Positions 62,240 through 64,000 of a stretch of DNA of 64,000 nt are shown one piece after another (within the stretch, counting starts at the first letter, position 1; every line of letters begins with the position of its first letter). The notes beneath the pieces are model-generated. The model was not told the origin of the DNA. It made no database searches and saw nothing but the letters and a program-made list of their open reading frames with translations. The position numbers and the translations under genes were made by a program. The stretch comes from Bradyrhizobium sp. Ash2021 (GTDB lineage: Bacteria > Pseudomonadota > Alphaproteobacteria > Rhizobiales > Xanthobacteraceae), in the NCBI RefSeq assembly GCF_031202265.1, contig NZ_CP100604.1, positions 7,298,501 through 7,362,500 on the forward strand. Direction: 5' to 3'.

Positions 62240-62491
62240 ATGTCACATGCGTCCACGCTGGTCGCGCCGGAAACTCCGGCGCCTTCGCTGGCCCTCAATG
62301 AGGTCGTCCCAATGCTGATCGGCTCGACCGTCGAAGAGATTGAGCGCGAACTCGTGCTGCAAACGCTGGCGCGTTGCGACGGAAACCGGACGCGCGCCGC
62401 GCGCGTGCTCGGGTTTTCGGTGCGCACGCTCCGCAACAAGATCAGACTGTATTCGGCCGACGGAATCGACGTGCCCGCCCATTGTGATTAG
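62240..62491 (+). CDS. small Fis-type helix-turn-helix protein
   Basis: An 83-residue protein. The C-terminal half, EIERELVLQTLARCDGNRTR then AARVLGFSVRTLRNKIRLY, is the Fis/NtrC-type DNA-binding domain normally found at the end of sigma-54 activators. Here it stands alone, without receiver or AAA+ domains. GGGAGG precedes ATG 62240 at five bases; the GTG six bases upstream is less likely. It may act as a small nucleoid-type or flagellar-type regulator; the target is unknown. Confidence 0.85.
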   Translation: MSHASTLVAPETPAPSLALNEVVPMLIGSTVEEIERELVLQTLARCDGNRTRAARVLGFSVRTLRNKIRLYSADGIDVPAHCD

Positions 62492-62547
62492 GGTGGCGCC
62501 AGCCGGGCGGGAAGTCCCGGATGGGGCGAATCCCCAGGGGCAGTCGC

Positions 62548-63723
62548 ATGTCTAACGCGCCGCATTACGAGATCGACGTCCAGAAGTTCTGGGCCGATCC
62601 CTATCCGGATCTGGCCAGGATGCGGAAACAGGCGCCGATCGCGTTCGTGCCGCAGCTCGGTTCCACCGTCTTCACGCGGCGCGACGATATCTTCAGCCAG
62701 GAGAAGCGCATCGACGTGTTCTCCTCGCATCAGCCGGCGGGCCTGATGAATGTGCTGATGGGCCACAACATGATGCGCAAGGACGGCGACGCGCATATGT
62801 CGGAACGGGCGGCGATGTTTCCCGCAGTGTCGCCGCGCACCGTGCGCGATACCTGGATCCGGCAGTTCAAAGCCCACGCCGACCGTATCCTCGACGAACT
62901 GGCGCCGGCCGGAAGCGCCGATCTCTGCAAGGCGTTCGCGCTGCCGCTGTCGGCCGAATGCCTCAAGGACGTCACCGGGCTGACCAACATGCGCTTTGAG
63001 GACATGGACGCATGGTCGCAGGCGATGATCGACGGCATCGCCAATTACACCGGCGACAGCCAGGTCGAGGCGCGCTGCCATGCTGCCACCGCCGGAATCG
63101 ATGCGGCGATCGACGACATGATTCCGGTGGTGACGAAGCACCCGAACACCTCGATCCTCAGCGTGCTCCTGGCCGCGGGCCAGCCGATGCAAAGCATTCG
63201 CGCCAACATCAAGCTCGCGATTTCGGGCGGGCAGAACGAACCGCGCGACGCCATTTCCGGCACGGTCTGGGCACTGCTGACGCATCCGGACCAGCTCGCG
63301 CTGGCGCGCGAGGGCCGCGCGACATGGCTCGACGTGTTCGAGGAATATGCGCGCTGGATCGCGCCGATCGGGATGTCACCGCGCCGGGTCGCCAAGCCCT
63401 GGTCCTATGGCGGCGTCGATTTCGAACCTGAGGATCGCGTGTTCTTCATGTTCGGCTCGGCCAATCGCGACGAAGCCTGCTTTGGGGATCCCGACCGTTT
63501 CGATATCACGCGCGATACCGCCAAGAGCATCGCCTTCGGCGCCGGCCCGCATTACTGCGCCGGCGCCTTTGCCTCCCGCGCCATGGTCGCGGACGTCGCC
63601 CTGCCCGGCATTTTCGCGCGGCTGAAGGGCTTGCGGCTCGACCCCGGCGAGCCAGTGCGGATCGGCGGCTGGGCGTTTCGCGGGCTGCTGAATCTGCCGG
63701 TGAAATGGGACGTGGACTGTTGA
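62548..63723 (+). CDS. cytochrome P450
   Basis: A 391-residue soluble bacterial P450. The haem ligand is Cys at about residue 337 in AFGAGPHYCAGAFASRAM. The K-helix E-x-x-R appears as EEYAR, and the meander/aromatic stretch is FMFGSANRDEACFGDPDRFD. The I-helix reads AISGGQNEPRDAISG, lacking the common acid-Thr (D/E-T) pair. It would hydroxylate a small hydrophobic molecule with electrons from a ferredoxin not encoded nearby. AGGGG precedes ATG 62548 by nine bases. Confidence 0.93.
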   Translation: MSNAPHYEIDVQKFWADPYPDLARMRKQAPIAFVPQLGSTVFTRRDDIFSQEKRIDVFSSHQPAGLMNVLMGHNMMRKDGDAHMSERAAMFPAVSPRTVRDTWIRQFKAHADRILDELAPAGSADLCKAFALPLSAECLKDVTGLTNMRFEDMDAWSQAMIDGIANYTGDSQVEARCHAATAGIDAAIDDMIPVVTKHPNTSILSVLLAAGQPMQSIRANIKLAISGGQNEPRDAISGTVWALLTHPDQLALAREGRATWLDVFEEYARWIAPIGMSPRRVAKPWSYGGVDFEPEDRVFFMFGSANRDEACFGDPDRFDITRDTAKSIAFGAGPHYCAGAFASRAMVADVALPGIFARLKGLRLDPGEPVRIGGWAFRGLLNLPVKWDVDC

Positions 63724-63799
63724 TCCCGTGCAAAAGCGCCTGCCGCGCAATTGATGCCGCCATCCAACGTCTGGTAAAAACGGCTTCAATTCGCGGAGC

Positions 63800-64000
63800 A
63801 TGCCATTGGCCGACGACACATCACCCCGGCAGGGACGAGCGGGACCGCAAGGCCCGCGCGGCCGTGCGGGCGAACCGGGACGTCCGGGACCCCAGGGTCA
63901 TCCTGGAAAACGCGGCCCTGATGGCGCGCGCGGCAAACCGGGGCCGCAGGGCAAGGCGGGTCCACAGGGCAGGCCCGGCCCGCAAGGAAAACCCGGCCCG
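63800..64000 (+). CDS. collagen-like Gly-X-Y repeat protein, partial at window end
   Basis: The open frame from ATG 63800 reads [11 protein letters not shown] and then 18 consecutive Gly-X-Y triplets ([27 protein letters not shown] and so on) plus GP up to the window edge, with no stop. Pro and Lys/Arg are frequent in X and Y, as in stable bacterial collagens. No signal peptide is seen before the repeats. GGAG lies only two bases before ATG, so the real start may differ. The rest of the gene is outside the window. Confidence 0.8.
   Translation, partial: MPLADDTSPRQGRAGPQGPRGRAGEPGRPGPQGHPGKRGPDGARGKPGPQGKAGPQGRPGPQGKPGP

Overview
The window looks like a chromosomal segment of a Bradyrhizobium or close relative (Nitrobacteraceae, Alphaproteobacteria). 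This is an inference from the high GC content, the alphaproteobacterial RNase P RNA, a large NAD-glutamate dehydrogenase, a PmtA-type phosphatidylcholine pathway, and several families of short dispersed palindromic repeats that I associate with this group. No tRNA, rRNA, CRISPR array, intact insertion sequence or phage was seen.

1-10 kb: a partial YCII protein, rnpB, an esterase-like hydrolase, a TauE/SafE exporter, a DMT-family transporter, an ABC exporter, and an emrAB-like efflux operon divergent from its TetR repressor. A single 21-bp palindrome serves both promoters of that pair. 10-17 kb: a serine hydrolase, a decayed gene patch (VapB-like stub plus an ORF with an in-frame stop), then a TetR gene overlapping a two-gene molybdenum aldehyde oxidoreductase operon. 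17-24 kb: small and envelope proteins (GNAT, extensin-like lipoprotein, a 27-residue membrane microprotein, DUF2147 proteins and a DUF2147 relic, a FecR protein, NUDIX). 24-29 kb: membrane-lipid genes (psd, class-III aminotransferase, Mpo1-like protein, pmtA, glycosyltransferase). 29-46 kb: a TAXI binding protein, an L,D-transpeptidase, a DUF4403 protein, NAD-glutamate dehydrogenase, a LivK-type binding protein, dodecin, PRC-barrel proteins, a two-component system and a lytic transglycosylase.

46-51 kb: the thiamine operon thiO-thiS-thiG-thiE-thiC, with a recognisable promoter and a TPP riboswitch, interrupted by two dispersed repeats and closed by a terminator. 51-60 kb is the accessory part: an AT-rich DUF262/HNH (GmrSD-like) gene broken by one amber codon, a cluster of nested repeats, a thiC-tail relic, an AT-rich two-gene unit (P-loop ATPase plus small membrane protein), and a two-gene unit of a seven-repeat propeller fused to a metzincin protease plus a HEAT-repeat protein. 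60-64 kb: a GST, a J-domain protein, an SDR, a Fis-type HTH protein, a P450 and the start of a collagen-like gene cut by the window end.

The strongest leads for undescribed biology are the propeller-metzincin/HEAT pair, the ATPase/membrane-protein pair, and a roughly 42-bp hairpin module found nested inside three different palindromic repeat families.
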